The position numbers and the translations under genes were made by a program. The notes beneath the pieces were generated by a model that was not told where the DNA came from, did no database searches, and saw only the letters and a program-made list of their open reading frames with translations. DNA of 64,000 bases, from the NCBI GenBank assembly GCA_947034885.2, contig OX344755.2, positions 24,063,052 to 24,127,051 on the forward strand, written 5' to 3'. Positions 34,051-48,698 of this stretch are shown in pieces. Source of the DNA: Thuidium tamariscinum (lineage: Eukaryota > Streptophyta > Bryopsida > Hypnales > Thuidiaceae). The stretch's first letter is position 1, and each line of letters starts with the position of its first letter.

Positions 34051-37000
34051 CTTGCAGACATGAAATGACATCATTCAAAACGGTAGGACTCCGTTAAAAA
34101 ACAAAGTGAATGAGCCATCAAGGACAAATTGATGGACTGACAATTACCAGCTTCAATATCATCAAAGAACCCCACATCCTGCACCCACAGAATTGTATGT
34201 ATCCACCTCAGTGACCAGTTGTAGTGAAGAGATAAGAGTATCATCTGATTCACACCCTTGTGACTGTACCATGTGGTAAAAGTGGTTCTACAGAGATGTC
34301 ATTCTTACAAACTCTGCTTCTTATCAGTTCGCTCTTCTGATGAGAAACAACAAAGCAGTGAAGTATTGACCTCATTTGCGGTGACCTTCTACCCGGTTGA
34401 GACATTAGCTTCACACTAAGGCGAATGCTGATGGAACAGTGAAAGACTTGCACATTCTAGTGGGCAGCTAACGAGAATGTCTTCGCACGTTTCGCAAGTG
34501 CTACCTGCAATCTCCATGGGCAACATCTTCTCCTCTTCCAAAGATACAGGGTTCATGTTGGAGATGTGTAGTGGCTTGGCAAGGGAGGTTTTCGCAGGAG
34601 ACATCAATCAATTGCTTGCAAATCTGCAATTCTATTTGAAAGCATTAAAAGGATGCCTCATTTTCAAATTCACGTTTAGGACTACCTGTCCCCAGAAAAC
34701 ACGAACTGCCAAGACTTGGTGAAAACAACATGAATTCCAGTTAACAACGTACTACTATTTGTAGGGCAGCCTCAAGTTGTCTCCACTGTACTGAATGATA
34801 GATTTCTGCACAACAAAATTAACTTTCTTTCATTAAGCCTTTCATAATACATATGTATATGACAGCCACGAACACATTCCAGGACACAACAGAGGAATTA
34901 CTACCTCAAGAAGACAATGACAGCGTTGTATTTCAACGATGAGGGCAGGCGGAAATTGGCAATGTCAAAAGAAAATAGATGAAATTTACAAAGGCAGTCT
35001 ACAACGTCATGACGGCAATACGTTCAACCGCGATGCTTGCTGTGGTTCCTCCTCAGAAATCTTCCAGAACCACCTCATTGAGACCCCAACGACATCTGCA
35101 GAACGTTCTGGCAGTACGTACCTAGAAGATAGTGTCATTCTTCTCTTCAGAACGCATCAAACCAGATAAATAGAAATGCCAAGATTTACTTCTCTAAACA
35201 GCAATTCCAGCATTCTAGAGATATGAATGAAATGACATTGAACTGCTTCACAATTACCATACAATCGAAGATGGCTTACCTCCTAATTCAAATATACCGA
35301 ACACACTGACCACTCGCAGTGAAGAAAAAAGAGTAGCGTCACTTTTATACACATGTGAATGTACAATCTGTAAAGATCATTTCCAATTGGACGTCATTTT
35401 CAGTTTCTCAACTTACAATCACTTTGTTCATATGAGCAGAAAGACCAAAATACTGATGCACTAACCTCATTTGCGCTAACGGCAAACCTCGCTGACAGAG
35501 AGGGTACAAATGGCGCACACTAGTGATCCAACACAAAGAAGGCAACAGTCTTCATTCCAGGGCCGACAACAATGCTTTAGCACGTTCCGCACGTGTTGTG
35601 TGGCACCTACATGGGCAACTTTTAGTCATTCCGGAATGACAGAGGATTACACTTCCGGAGTACCACTGCATTTGAAAGGGATGTAATTGTGGAACACATG
35701 GGCGCATTCCCAACAACTGTGCAAGTCTTTCCTCAACCCATACAATGATGACTGAGTTCCAGTGACCTTCCGAAATGGCCGTTCAAGAAAAAACGCATGT
35801 GCCAACAGCAGGTACTAACAACATTCACAATTGGGACCAAGTGTTGATGTTTTGAAGGTCGTCGCCATCCTGAACGACTAATTGGCACACAAGAAAATTC
35901 AGAAAGGTGAGACATGACGCTGACCTTCATGTTCTTCTCAACATGCAGGATCAATACTTTAGAGAGATGGAGAGCTAATTGAACGTTGAAGACTTCCAAT
36001 TTTGCTCCCACAGTGCTACATTATTGATAGAAGACCTTACTGAACATGAGTGACGGAGTTCCTCATTTCCAATTGTGCCAATGTACGGCACATTCCAGAA
36101 AGGTGACTGTTCGGTTTATCTGTGAAAATGAAGCACACACATACACCGCATACTTTTATATCATTTTGCGTGATTGTCAATGAAATTCACTTACAGCACG
36201 GCAGTGCTAAAACAAAGAGGAGGTCGTCTCTCCAGGACCCCGTACATGAATCGGACCACAGTATTTGAAATTCTCTAACCAATTACACATCAGTTCGTGG
36301 GAAAAAACATTTCGAAAACACAGAATATCAACTGACACCCATTTCTTACCTGAACTTCATTCCTGTAGCATTGTAGAACAACATTCCAGTTTCCAAATTA
36401 GCTTCAACAGGTCCAATAAGAGTTGTCTTCTTCAAAGTCCTGTTCTGCTTGCAAAAGATCGGTGAAGTATATATTGAGATGAACACTTTGTGAAAGTAAA
36501 GCGCGGTCTGCAAGAAGCACTGAACCGGAATTTAGCATTATGTAGAACGTAACCACTACACACTCTGTTGAGGTGATTCTAGTAATGAAAGCACGTTCAC
36601 GTTGTTTGCAAGGCCATTATCACATTGCCTGAAGAGAAGCAAAACCCCACATCCCTTTCCTCGTACACTTATAACACATGTGTCACCAATGCGAAGCTCA
36701 TGTGCACATATTCAAATTACAGCACGTTTGCAACAAGCAGAAAACACAGATCTTCTATACTGAAACGTGCATGACTTTGGAGCTCTCTTGAAGTGTACAA
36801 AAACACTTCGTCGCCTGAAAATATTATCCCACCATCGTAGCTTCTTCATGCTCCAACTATGGCTCTGCAGTACACATGTGAAGTCATGTTCTAGTGCCTT
36901 CTCTTCAACAGTATTATCCGTTGAAAAAAACTTGAAGACTCTCTAAGAACTACACGTTCCCTACCAAATTTTGCATCTGGGCACATCACTTCTAGGCAGA

Positions 37001-40000
37001 CAAATGCGTCCATCACTTCTCGAGTTCCTGTTCACCACAAAGGCATTCAGACATTCAAAAACTGAGAATTTAGCGTTCGAGAACTGACATTACCTATACA
37101 CTCTTCCATTCTTTGATGTGCAGTTCCATGGAAACCAAGCTTATGAATTCGAAGACCCCCACTGCGCATTGAAATAGGAATAGGGCTAATGCCCTATACG
37201 GATGTGACATTATCAGGGTATTCTGAGATGGGAATCGCACCTGTGCAATTCTTATCGTGGTTATCCAGTACTTCCTACAGTGGAAGACCACCAACGTCTG
37301 CAATGGCTCCTGCGAAGCTGCACTTCAGGTAACTCGTGCACAACAAAACAAAATTCCATTCACGTGACATTGATGTCGACATATGCAGGCCCACACATGC
37401 ACTCCCTTTGGAAAGGAATTCGACTTCTTCATGTCCATGTTCACAATATAAGTAGCCCCTGCAAAGGTGGGTGTCTTCTTTATCATGCTGGTGTTGTCAT
37501 GCAAGCCACGAGCAGAAGCATTTCTCCTATACATAGTACTTAAAAACCATGAGATATGTGTACAGGTAATATACAAATAACTACTCGAAGATGCATAGGA
37601 GCCCCCTACTTTTTTGGCTCCCACACTGATGAAGAAAGAGGAATGCTATGTCAAGCACCGCATCAGTCACGAAGAAAACAAGCAAATGACGCTCTGCATA
37701 CTTTCATATGCCATTGTAGTTGACAAGGTATGTACCAATGCTTCTTTTTTCAAAAGCAACTCCGTCCTGAGGTACCTGGCACTTCACATATTCCAAAGTT
37801 TCACTCTGCAGTAGACCACGGATGTCACTGCGTCGACGTCCATCTCAGAAGTGCCGACCTTCTGCAGAAGAGACGTAAAACATTATGCACGTTATTTTCT
37901 TCAGTACCATGCTTGTCAATGAAGTCTAACAGCACAGGTCAACGATCTCTCTCTTAGCCATTCCGAAATAATACAGACAATTGCATACTTCCATGTCCCA
38001 AACTGTCCTTCTCGGGTAAATTGATGTACACCTCCGCTACGTACACCGAATTTGCCACCTGCGATGAAAGCGACATGTACAATGTGAAAACAGTTCCCAC
38101 ACCCGATATGTTTCCACTTTGCATTGGCCGCTTTCAGAAACACACTTCAGCCGTCCAAATATCCTGCAAGCGCAACGCAGAAACTCAGTTCTTCGGTTCA
38201 TTGGAACATGCTTTCAGTCGCGCTGAACACTGCGTGCAGATGTACACAGCATGATCACAGGAAGCATGCACAATCTGAATAAGTGGCGCTCAGAAGTGTT
38301 CCCACGTTCATTACATGCATGAATCCCATCCACTGTAGAAATTACGTTCACTGCAGGAAATAAAATGACCACCTCTGCATCTGCATTCAGTACACACTAC
38401 ATCAAAGTGTACTAAACTTCACTTGTCGCTTCACTTCCTCATACAAAATGGCTTCATAACAAAGAGAAACCTTGGCACTGCTGTTCACCACTATTTCTTC
38501 CACTAGAAGTGTCTATACTTAAAGAATTCAATTAATTTTCAATAGCATCCACACATACAGTCACTTGTAAACTTCTTCTGACCCCTTCTAAACACACATG
38601 TAGCCCCACGAATAATTAAAATTCTTGACTTTCATGACGAACACAATGACAACAGTAGACATAGACACTACTTTCACCACTTCCATACATGCTTTGCTTT
38701 TGTAAAGTACCATTCCTTGCTCCAGCTGTTAAGTGCGCTTGTACTTCAGAAAGAGAAAATGCAAACTTCTGAAGACACTCCCTTATTCAAACACCACAAA
38801 TTCATTCTACAGTTCTGCTAATCCTCAGTCTTGCGGCATTGCAACTGCTGGAACACACTTGGCGCTACATTCTAATAAGGTCAAGACAGTGTTCCATGAT
38901 GCGGTTCTGCACTACACCATAGATCCCTGCATGCATCCTCAGGATACAGTTAGCACCGAATACATTACAAGAGCACAGCATTTCCCTTCATAACTCACTA
39001 CGAAGAACACAACGCTGATGGAATGCCCTACATGAAACCTTCCTCATGAGGTCCTTCTACTGAACTGAGTCATGGAACCATTACCCAACCCTTCACCTGC
39101 GCCTTCATTGTTTTCCTGTCGTTGCAATGCTCACATCATTGGGAACAAGGACTTCAAGCTTACTCTACATATCTTTTAAATATAAGACGACAACAGACGA
39201 ATGACTTTCTTCCAACAACGTCGTAGGCATCTCAGAAACTAGAAGACTGCTTTACATGACAATAGCATGCGTACGTTCAATGCCCTCAAACAGTACAGTC
39301 ACTTCACGAACGTGACCTTGAAGAATCCTCCCCTTCATACTTCACAGTCACACAACGAACAAATGTCAGTCCTCAATGCAGAGCACTATGACACAATGAT
39401 AATGAGATATAGCTGACAGTTCAACCAAGCATAGAAGCATTGGTTTCCAACAAATCAGGCAGCACATCAGTAACATGAATGCCAAATGAAATGCTAAGAG
39501 TTATTTTTTCCCATGATCCCAAAGACGAAAGCAAACGCATTGTATGCTTCCTGCTTCTACTTCCAGTTCCGTCGGAACCTTAACACTGGAAATTCTGCGG
39601 ACAACACTTTAAAAGCCCATTTCAATGAAGAATATACACTGTAATCAGTTAGTACTACAACAAGTTTGTCAGACCGTCTAATACAAACCTGAGTTACCAA
39701 TGGATGATTTCTTCTTCAAAGACTTCTCTTGAGCTCAGACTAGGATTCCTTCCTCACACAATGCACTGCTTGCAGTCGTATTCAGTTCTACAGAAGCAAA
39801 TTCTGGTTCATACCCTAAGTGGCTTCTGGAAATATTCTTTTGCGACACCAGTACACAATGCACCGTGGAGTCAGTGAAGGCAAATGCTGTGCGCTTGAAC
39901 TTCAAAAATTAAGTACAAAAACTGGTATGCTGTACATTGGAATTCCTCAGGACTGTGCTACGAAGGCTGTGCTGAAGACATTTGTTGTCTTCATGACCGA

Positions 40001-41265
40001 CAATGAGAAGTACTTCCACCATTCACATGATCTAATATGGGCAACGACATTGCCTACTTGCAACAAAGAAAACCAAGACTGCTTCAGTACTAATAATGTG
40101 AACATCTAAAAAGAACTGGACACTGCTTCCCAAGTTCACTTATTCTTCACAAGAAAAGACAGAGTGTAGAATTGCACCTCGTCAATGTAGTACATGAGCA
40201 CCGACAAGTATGACAATTATACAATGGGACGTCGTTTCCAAAACCATGAAAGGCAGTGTTCATACACATGACATGATAGTCACGAACTGTGATCTGAATT
40301 CATCTTCAATGAACTGACTAGACGTACTTTCTTTCCTACAAACACTGGAACTTTCACAGCGTACACGTGTTTTCAGGAATAGCACTGCCTTGAAACACAA
40401 CTTCTCTGCAGAAGAGAACGTAAGCCTCCCTATAGAGATGTTCTACCTCTTGTCAAGACTTTGGAGGCTAGTACTGCCCAACTACCCTCTCCTGTCCCTC
40501 ACAAATACATTTGCGGGCCTCCTTTCCCAAATTCTTCTATTCAATGAATCTATTGAGGTTGCTAATTCATATGAAAACGTAAGTGCACACTCTGATCATG
40601 AGAAGCTGCTACGCATTCACTGGTATGTTCTATAGTCCTTCACATACGAACACACTAACACTATCTGTTGTACGCTTATGAACAGCCCAATACCTCAGAG
40701 GTTGTGCACACACCGTTCTGAAAACCTCTGCACATACAGTAACTCCACTGAATTCTTCTATGACTTCGGCTTCCAATGTACTAAGAAACTAGCTCACTAA
40801 CCAATAACTCCATATCTTCTTCGTCTACAAAGCAGTTGTGCATTCAGGGAATAGAAAACCTTTGAATTGACGACTTCTACAAAGATTGTGTGCACTTTCT
40901 CTAATGCCACGCATCCTCCACAATCACTATATTAGCACGCTGCTTCATACAAATCTTAGCATACTGCTTCCACTTCCTATAGTAGAATTGAACTCACCAT
41001 GATAGTCCCATTCGGAATTTAACCTGCTCTTGAGACACTACTGACCTTGTGACATGCTTGACAATGGAATTATCCCTCTGTCATTTCAATGTAGCTCTGA
41101 TGAACATAGAAAGTGCTCAAACAATGAAGCATGCTTCACCTTTCTATGGAATCTGACTTCACGTACCTTCTCTGCTACCTAGGTTCCTATGCATTCACAC
41201 AACTACTGTTGAGCAGCTATATATAGAACAATGAATGATTCCAGCGAAATAAGCGTGATTTCATG

Positions 41266-41494
41266 TAATTCAACAGAAATACCAACGGGAACTTGTACCT
41301 CCTAGTCCTTCGACATTCTTTCTCAACTTCAGAAGACCGTTTTCCTTTAAAAGCAACTTCCCCTCAAACCATTGCATGCTGATCCACTCGTCTGAACTTC
41401 TGGTAACCTCGGCTACAACTGATTGCTTGTCAATGAGTATTTGAAAGTCAGCCTTCAACTTTCCCGTTCACGAACACCGACGTCTGCACAAAGC
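41266..41494 (-). pseudogene. possible last exon of the CACTA-2 TNPA-like gene
   Basis: After a CTTTGTGCAG acceptor the minus strand reads TSVFVNGK, then, after one frame change, ADFQILIDKQSVVAEVTRSS and onward to a GTACAA donor. The VVAEV core is weakly like the TNP1 C-terminal domain. Very tentative. Confidence 0.3.
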
Positions 41495-42641
41495 CTAGAT
41501 ACACACAAAAAACATTACTATGACTTCAATGAACATTACAGAAAGACAGTCCTACCGTACCTTCAGAAGCACTGAGCAGTGGTAACCCTTGCCCAGACTT
41601 GCAGATTACCATGCATAGGTAACTTGCAGTCTGCACACTACTGAAAGTGAACTACGGGAGGCCAGCATCATTTCAAGTATTCCTTTGTTTTTTCCTTCCA
41701 GTACTTGTATGCCACAACTATGTCATGTTTTGACATTCCACTTAAATAACTTAGCATTCAATATGGCTGTGACAATGAGCCTATTACAAAAAAGTCCCAA
41801 AGGAACCTGCCACCTTACAAGACAGCACTTCCGAAACTACAGTGCTACCGTAGTGCAGTTCACATGTCACTGACTGTGCGAACATAGAATTCTGCACTTC
41901 CATGAAGCAAACTAACGACTTCAATATGTCTCTTGCTAAGAATACTGAGACTGTCGTCCTGATATTAATTGAAAACTTCTGGAGCTCACAAAAAACATAT
42001 TGCACGCTCCGTCTCTTTCGACAATGGAATGTCTTCCTCAAAACTGTTTTCAACCTGCTACAAAGATGCTGCATCAGCGCTTCACTGAATTCTGCTTCTC
42101 ACATGTACAGTACGCTTGTACCTATAAGAACTTCACGAAAAGATTGAATTGACAATGCCCATACGCAAAGTTTGAGATGGCACTTACACTTGTGATTTCC
42201 AGTGACTGCTGCAAGCGCGTAGTTCACTTCGCTCTCTAAAACATAGCCACGACTTAGTCAGTGCAGGCACGACGCTTTTCCTTTGTCAATTTTGTTTCAT
42301 TCACTGACGGTTTCGCAAGTTCCTGGAAGTGAAGCTGGGTTCACGTTCACCTCAACTTGTGCATACAAGTACATGAACGCAATCATGATCACTAGTTCTA
42401 TACGACGACAATGGCCACAGTCTTACCATTCAAAACTGCAGCCACCCACAGTATTCAACTGAATATACATTCCTCCTTCAACAATGATAACTTCCTTTGA
42501 AACAAACTTTCATAATTAATCATTTCGATTCGTGTGTGCTACCTACATGACAAATGGTGGTCATCCATGTGCACAATACAAAGCAACGTTTTGTAGATCA
42601 TTTTTTCATAGAAGTAATCTGGGGGAAGGTGTCACTCATAC

Positions 42642-45600
42642 CTTCACTGCCTTGCCATCCACTTTTCGTTTCGTAGCTTTCCCATTCTTACGAAGAACTT
42701 TATTAAGCTTTCCTGAAATGGCATTTCCCGAAGCTTCCTGCTGTACAGTTCCTGCGTCCAGCACCACTGGACTATCCACCAAGTTCAAGCCCACCTTCTG
42801 TCGCTTCGGTGCTCTGCTCTCTGGCTCGTTTGGTATTTCTTCGCCAGTGTCGAGGACCTACAATTCACAATTCTGAATTTCTCAGTACAACTTCACAATT
42901 CGCTTGTTGCCCACTAACAACCGTAATATTCCTCACTGTCACTTCAGAACTCTCCCGACAGTATGAGAACTGCCCTGCAGAACTCCTTTCCGATATTATC
43001 AAGTGCTCTGTAGTCTGTGCTCTATGAACATTTCTTGAAGTCCTCCCCCGCCTTTGATGTCTGCTACGCCGAACGACTGTTCACGTATACTATAATGACA
43101 AGAGACTTGAAGAAGAACTTGAAAATGTAGTGACCGACAGCATTGCCCTCTGAATCCTCAGATAGAACATACACAAAATTGACATGCATGGGAATTGCTA
43201 TGTCGTCATGAAAGCTTTACCTCCGCTTTACCCACATAGTCTTTTCTTGGGCGGGAACTGCCTCTGCTCTGCTCTGTTTGCGGCACTGCACTACTAGTTA
43301 GTGCACCCTGTGTAGATTTCATGTTCGTGCTCTTTGGCACTACCGCCTTACTAGCAGGATTTCTTGCATTCAGAGCATTGAACTTCGTCGTCCCTTGTTG
43401 TCTCACACTTTCATTCTCCGGCTCCACAACATTCATAGGATGTGATTGTGGAGAAGTCTGCTCGTCCACATCAGCATCATCGTCCGATGCACTATCATCG
43501 TCTTCATCAGATTCAGAATTCTCAGTATCAGAATCAGTTTCACTAATTTCCAATTGTTGGTTGCTTTGCACTTCCTTCGGTGGCTGGTCGTCAATGTCAA
43601 GCGACAGCAACACTAATTCTTTCTGTGCATCGCCTTCAATACTTTCACTTTTTGAATATTGCATACCTTCGTTCTCGTTCCACGTCTGACTCCACGCTTT
43701 CAGCTCCGGCTCCCACTTCTTCATAAATGTTTCCAACGTCTTCAATCGCAACTCAATGTCCTTCGTACTTTCGGTGGCTGCATTGCTAGCATTCGCCAAT
43801 TTGCGCTGCCTTTTCCTGTCTGCCTCGGCTTCCTGGACCACAGCCTACTCTTTCTGGAATTCCTTCTCAAAATCTGCAGGGTACGGCTCACGGCCCAGAT
43901 CTAATGTCTGCATTCAAGAAGAGGTGAAGAACACATGCATTTCAGAATGACATTGGTAGAGGTTGTCCACTCTTCACTTCGGAACACATAAGGATAAAGT
44001 CTATTTCAATTCATTGCTGCAATATAAGGCTTGGACACTGACATACTAAACTACTGAAAGACATACATGGTAGTTTCTTCGATAAGTTCTTGTAACATAA
44101 ACCTTGCATCCAGAATTAGTAATTGCAACTGATTTTTTCAATGAAATGATGGTGCACAGCAAACACCCTTGGAATAGACAGTTTGAGAACCGCGTTGAAC
44201 AATTGAGAAGGAGTTTCTCACCATCCTACTTAATACAGCACGCTCCACTGCTTTTTTCGAGGTATTCTTCGATCCGTGACCTCTAGCTATTGCTGCCATC
44301 TTCTGTGACTTCTCTTGGGACTCAGCTGTTTTCCTTATCTCCTGCAAAGCCTTCCAATAAATTTCATCAACATCGGAAGGTCTTGCCGCATCCCCATCAA
44401 TGAGTTGGTTAAGAGAGTAACGAAATTGAATAAGGGATGCTCCAGCCGCTTTCCTCAAATACTTGTCACTGAGATTAGTGCTGTCCCCATGGAAGTGGTA
44501 GTCGTGATAGATGCGATCACGTAGTCGCTCTCTACCTTGCTTGCTCTGCCCATCCCAGCCCTTACTTAGGTCCAGGTCCTTCACGAAGGAGCCAATGTCA
44601 CCGTGTAGAAGGGTGGCCATTTGCCCTTGCGGCCATCCCAAGGAGTCTAGTTTTAGCGGACGCTTGCTTGGCACTTCGGATCTCACCTCGTTTTCTAGAG
44701 CTGCAGATGAAGATGGAGGGGGACTCACGGCCCTGCTGGCAACACGTCCGTATAAGTGTCCCCCACTTCCTCCTAAGTCCTGCGTAAACACGTTGGGAGG
44801 ATGGTGCGGCACTTGGGGGAATCGGCCCACTTCATACAACCTGCGACTCTCATATTCCTTGCCCCCTCGCTGGAAATCCCTGTCGAAGGCATCGTAATAT
44901 AGGTCTGCAATTACAAGACAACAAATGAAAGAGCAGTGTGTACAGAATACCATTGACAGCGACGGCCCACTACGTCTCAAAGTATGAAATCAGTAGCCAC
45001 TTCACGACATTCTTGAAACACTCCTGTAGCATGTTTGACTTCGGAGAAATGCTGCTAGCATCATGTACAATTGCAAACTGCAATTCTAGCTACCAAGCAC
45101 CGTCATCTGGACTTTGAAGTGTATAGGTACCCAAATCTTTTTCAGAGTGCCATTCTCAAGTGTGGTGACACCGACAGGAGGACTTCAAATTAGTAATTGT
45201 GAAGGGCTCATTCTCCAAACAAACACTAGTGCAGAAGTGCACAGTACTGCACTTCAAATCAATGATTTGGCTTTCTCTATAGACGGGGACTAAGAAAAGG
45301 ACTTCAAGAACCAGTGACGAAAAAAAGAGAATGAGAACATGAAAATACCTCGTTCATGCTGAAAGTCGATGCGTCCCTCATACTGTCCCCCTCGTCCTCC
45401 ATAATCTCCACCACGGCTTGCATATTCCCTGGCATGTCCATATGGCACTGCTGACCAAGGTGTCCTCGAAGGTCCTCTGAAGGGAGCACTACTGCTGTGG
45501 CCTTGTCCTGCTGCAAGATCAGATGCCCATTCCGAGCCATGTCGACGTTCTGGATGCTGCATAGGATATCCACATTCACCTGGGCGCTGCGGAAAGTCTA

Positions 45601-48600
45601 TTTCTCTTCTTCGCAGAGGCTGGGGCATGTCACGCAAGTCTTCTTGAATACTTAGAGGTCGTTGTTGTTCAGAAGTTCCATGGGGTTGCATTTGGGTATC
45701 ACAGTTCATCGGTGTGCTCTCTATTGAATTTGGACGACCTGGCTGCACAGTGGCTGCTGAGGACGCAGCTTTGTCTGTGGTAGGAGCCTTCTGCTTCATT
45801 GCCTTATGCATGGCTAATTTTTTGGCTCTCCCTGGCCACGAATGGAATTGCTCGTCACTCTGATCCATCAAACAGACAGACGACGTTAGAACAGATGAGC
45901 TTCTGAAGACAATACAAGAGAAGAGAGTACCTCAGCGCTCCGATGGTTTTTACAGCAGATGCACAATGAAATTCAGCATGTGAATCCCATGAAGTATGTT
46001 GTGGGCAAATCTTAGCAAGCTGCAAACATCCTGTCCATCCAAGAAATTAAAAAAGGATCACGAACGGTCAGCACTTGAAGACATTCAGAATCACAGCTTC
46101 CTTATAGACGTTGTGCACAACGTTTTTTGTTTACAGAAGTCATCAACACTCCCACGCGCATGCACAGTGCAGTGATAAGCATCTCCTACGTACCTTCGAA
46201 GCACACGGAAAGTATAAGTGCATGTGAGGACGCACTGACCTACGAGAGTGACACTAGCAACAGTACTGTGATTAATCATACTCTAACAACGAATTCCTGT
46301 AACTCTGTTTCAGTTGACGCATTCATCACCTCGCTGCGCACTGCGAGAGAAAACAGAATTGACATGGAAGAGTAAATTTTTCACGGCACTGACAGACCCT
46401 GAGGTGTTCTTTGTCAATACACTGTAGCACTTACACGTCCTCACATGATACCTCTGTTCGGTCACAGAAACGGAAGAAGGTGTCCTTGGTCATGGGAGCT
46501 CAGGAACGTCACTGCAAAGACAAACTTGAATGTGAACATGCACTAGTAGGATCAGGAGCATTTGAACTTCATCCTTTTTGTCACGTTCTTCGCAACTGCC
46601 GTCATTCGGTTCACATGAATGCACAGAAAGCATCTCTCACTATACTTCGCCATTTCCCACATGTTGCAGTACGTTGAAAATGAAGTAACGAATGCCACCC
46701 CTTTTACTCTTGTTATTGTGTTGCTGTCGTTTCACAAAGCCTTTGCCACTGCATACGTTTGGCAGCACAAACTCAATCATAACAGAGTTGAAGTCTTCCT
46801 TTGAAGCCTTGAAGCACTGCTTTGTCAATCAGAAAGTTGTTCATCCGAATTGCACTATGGTAAGCACAGAACACTATCTCACAAAAGAAGGTACATGAAA
46901 GGCGGCCTGAGGAAGGGGAACATCATAACAAAAAAAGTGCTTTCATGAAAGGCTCAAGACGACGGCTTCTATGGAAGTCAGAAGGTCTGATTTTGAATTC
47001 AGCATTTTCAATAGCACTCCGCACAGGAAAGCGCTTCCAACGCACGGCAACTGAAAACCCTACGGGCAGCCCTTCCAAGCAAGCTGCATTTATGCATCCA
47101 AGACTGAAAGTGCAGAACCCTAGTCTGCTTCTACCATCACTACAAAAAAGAGGCTTCACAGAGGTTTCATTACCAGGAATAAGGCGGCTCGAATTTGCAC
47201 AGCGTTCAAGCAAATTAGGACAGACTGACTCGCCAAAGTGTATAAGAAAGGACAGACCAGGAACTCCTTTATCAGAAGCAACCCTACCTAAGAGAGCACA
47301 ATTTCTGTGACCCAGGAGAAATTCTTGCTAAATAGGGTGTATGTTCAAAAGGTCATGGACTCCACCATGTGAAGCATATTCTTACCCTAATCGAGACGGA
47401 AGATTAAAGAAGTATGGAACTTGTAATCACAGAGTGGTAGACTGTAGAGGTGCAAATTGTCGGTTGCCATTGAAGCATGATGACGCAGTTGCAATGTACA
47501 TTTTATCCATTACTCAAAAAGTTCGAAGGACGTGGAGACTTATACGACGTTTCACAGCAATAGTTGTGGATGGAAATTCCAGAGCAGACAAGCACAGAAC
47601 GGTGGACAGATGAGAGTGAGGAACAGCATACCAAGCAATCGGGGAAAGCAGACAGCAGGTAGAAGGCAAGAGCTCACAGTATCACTCCTTCGTTGTTGTC
47701 GAACGCAAGCAGTGCCGTCCGATGCAGAGGTGCAGCGTGAAGGCGGGCGGGTGGGTCCCCGATTTAGGGCTTTCTCGTTTTCTACGAAGTGCCTTGTTTC
47801 ATCGAAATCAAAGAAATCGCTTTGTCCATATCAGCAGAAGTGAGTCAGTCTTGTTCCTAAGATTGAAGCGCAGCTACCACTGACCGACAAAGAAGCATGA
47901 AGGAAATGTTGAAACCGAAATAATTGAAGGCATCGCATAGCACACGAAAATGCGAACACAATTACTGGAGCTCACTATTTCGACAACAGAACTATCAAAA
48001 TCCTTGTAGACATCGCAGTCGAAGAGCGTTAGTGCCGTGTTCATTGACGGCATTCAGTACTATCCCGAGTGGTGCATGTCTGAACTGTGAACTACAGACG
48101 TCAGTAGGTGCCCAAACAACTGTGCAGTAGACATGTAAAAACGAAAACGCAACCCCTCATTTCAAGTGCCAAGTTCGAACACGTGGACCACGCCAACAAG
48201 GTCCATTATCGAGTCACTGCGTAGGTGCACCACCGTAGGAAGGGACGCATTACCGCCGCCGCCAACATTTATTTAGGAACAATAATCTTCTAAGAAGAGC
48301 GGACTTGAAGAAGAGAGCACTAAAATTCTTGCAATGCATATGTTGAAGCGGTAGAGTCTTACCTTCTTCTGTTGACGATGATCTGCTGTAGGAAGGGGGA
48401 AGTTTAGTTCCGCTTGCTTTCGGTGCCTGCTACTCCTCCTTAAAGTGACTGCAGCTTCAACGGGAACAACCTTCTTCCGGCGGAGAGTCTTCAAAACGGC
48501 AACACCTACTCCCAAAGTTCCGTCCCCCGCGAACGCAGACCTCAGAGCAGCCACTTCACGGAAGCCTGCAGCAATTAAGTTGCGCTCCACAGCATCGTGT

Positions 48601-48698
48601 AAGGACTTCTTCCTTCTATCTCGTTCCACTTCGTATTCCATAATGTCTGCGCTCCCGTCTGCGCTGAAGTGGACGTTGTGAGCTAATGAACTGTCCAT
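42642..48698 (-). CDS. TNPA-like protein of CACTA-2
   Basis: Five minus-strand exons join in phase: 48698-48363, 45859-45349, 44904-44222, 43907-43221 and 42857-42642, giving about 810 residues before a missing or unclear C-terminal exon. Exon 1 opens like other CACTA accessory proteins (MEYEVERDRRKK). Exon 2 is rich in P, Q and G. Exon 3 has a Transposase_24-like block around YWKALQEIRK and RGHGS. Exon 4 is a coiled coil followed by an acidic S/D/E run. Exon 5 is basic. The role would be binding subterminal repeats with the TNP2 transposase. Unlike its CACTA-1 relative it has no HAD domain. A TAG at 43845-43847 interrupts exon 4 where CAG is the simplest ancestor, so this copy is probably inactive. 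It is divergent from TNP2, whereas both proteins come from one transcript in maize En/Spm. The first intron is 2.5 kb. Confidence 0.7.

Larger units (their letters stand above)
32602..42641. other. 10-kb stretch of CACTA-2 without a clear gene
   Basis: No long ORF. It holds a long-TIR repeat (33688-34050), a diverged tandem duplication (about 33540-34700 against 35000-35760) and isolated minus-strand exon-like pieces, for example 33424-33645 and 41266-41494. Base composition and frequent GTTCTTC/GAACGT words match the rest of CACTA-2. Confidence 0.5.

Noticed and set aside
47138-47160. CACTACAAAAAAGAGGC, resembling a CACTA left terminus
   Set aside because: No partner TGTAGTG terminus with a shared 3-bp duplication was seen, and it falls inside an intron of the TNPA-like gene. 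Probably chance.
46945-47310. A 121-residue plus-strand ORF (GKRFQRTATENPTGSPSKQ...) with composition unlike its surroundings, possibly organelle-derived
   Set aside because: It lies inside the 2.5-kb first intron of the CACTA-2 TNPA-like gene on the opposite strand, and I cannot match it to any organelle gene from sequence alone.
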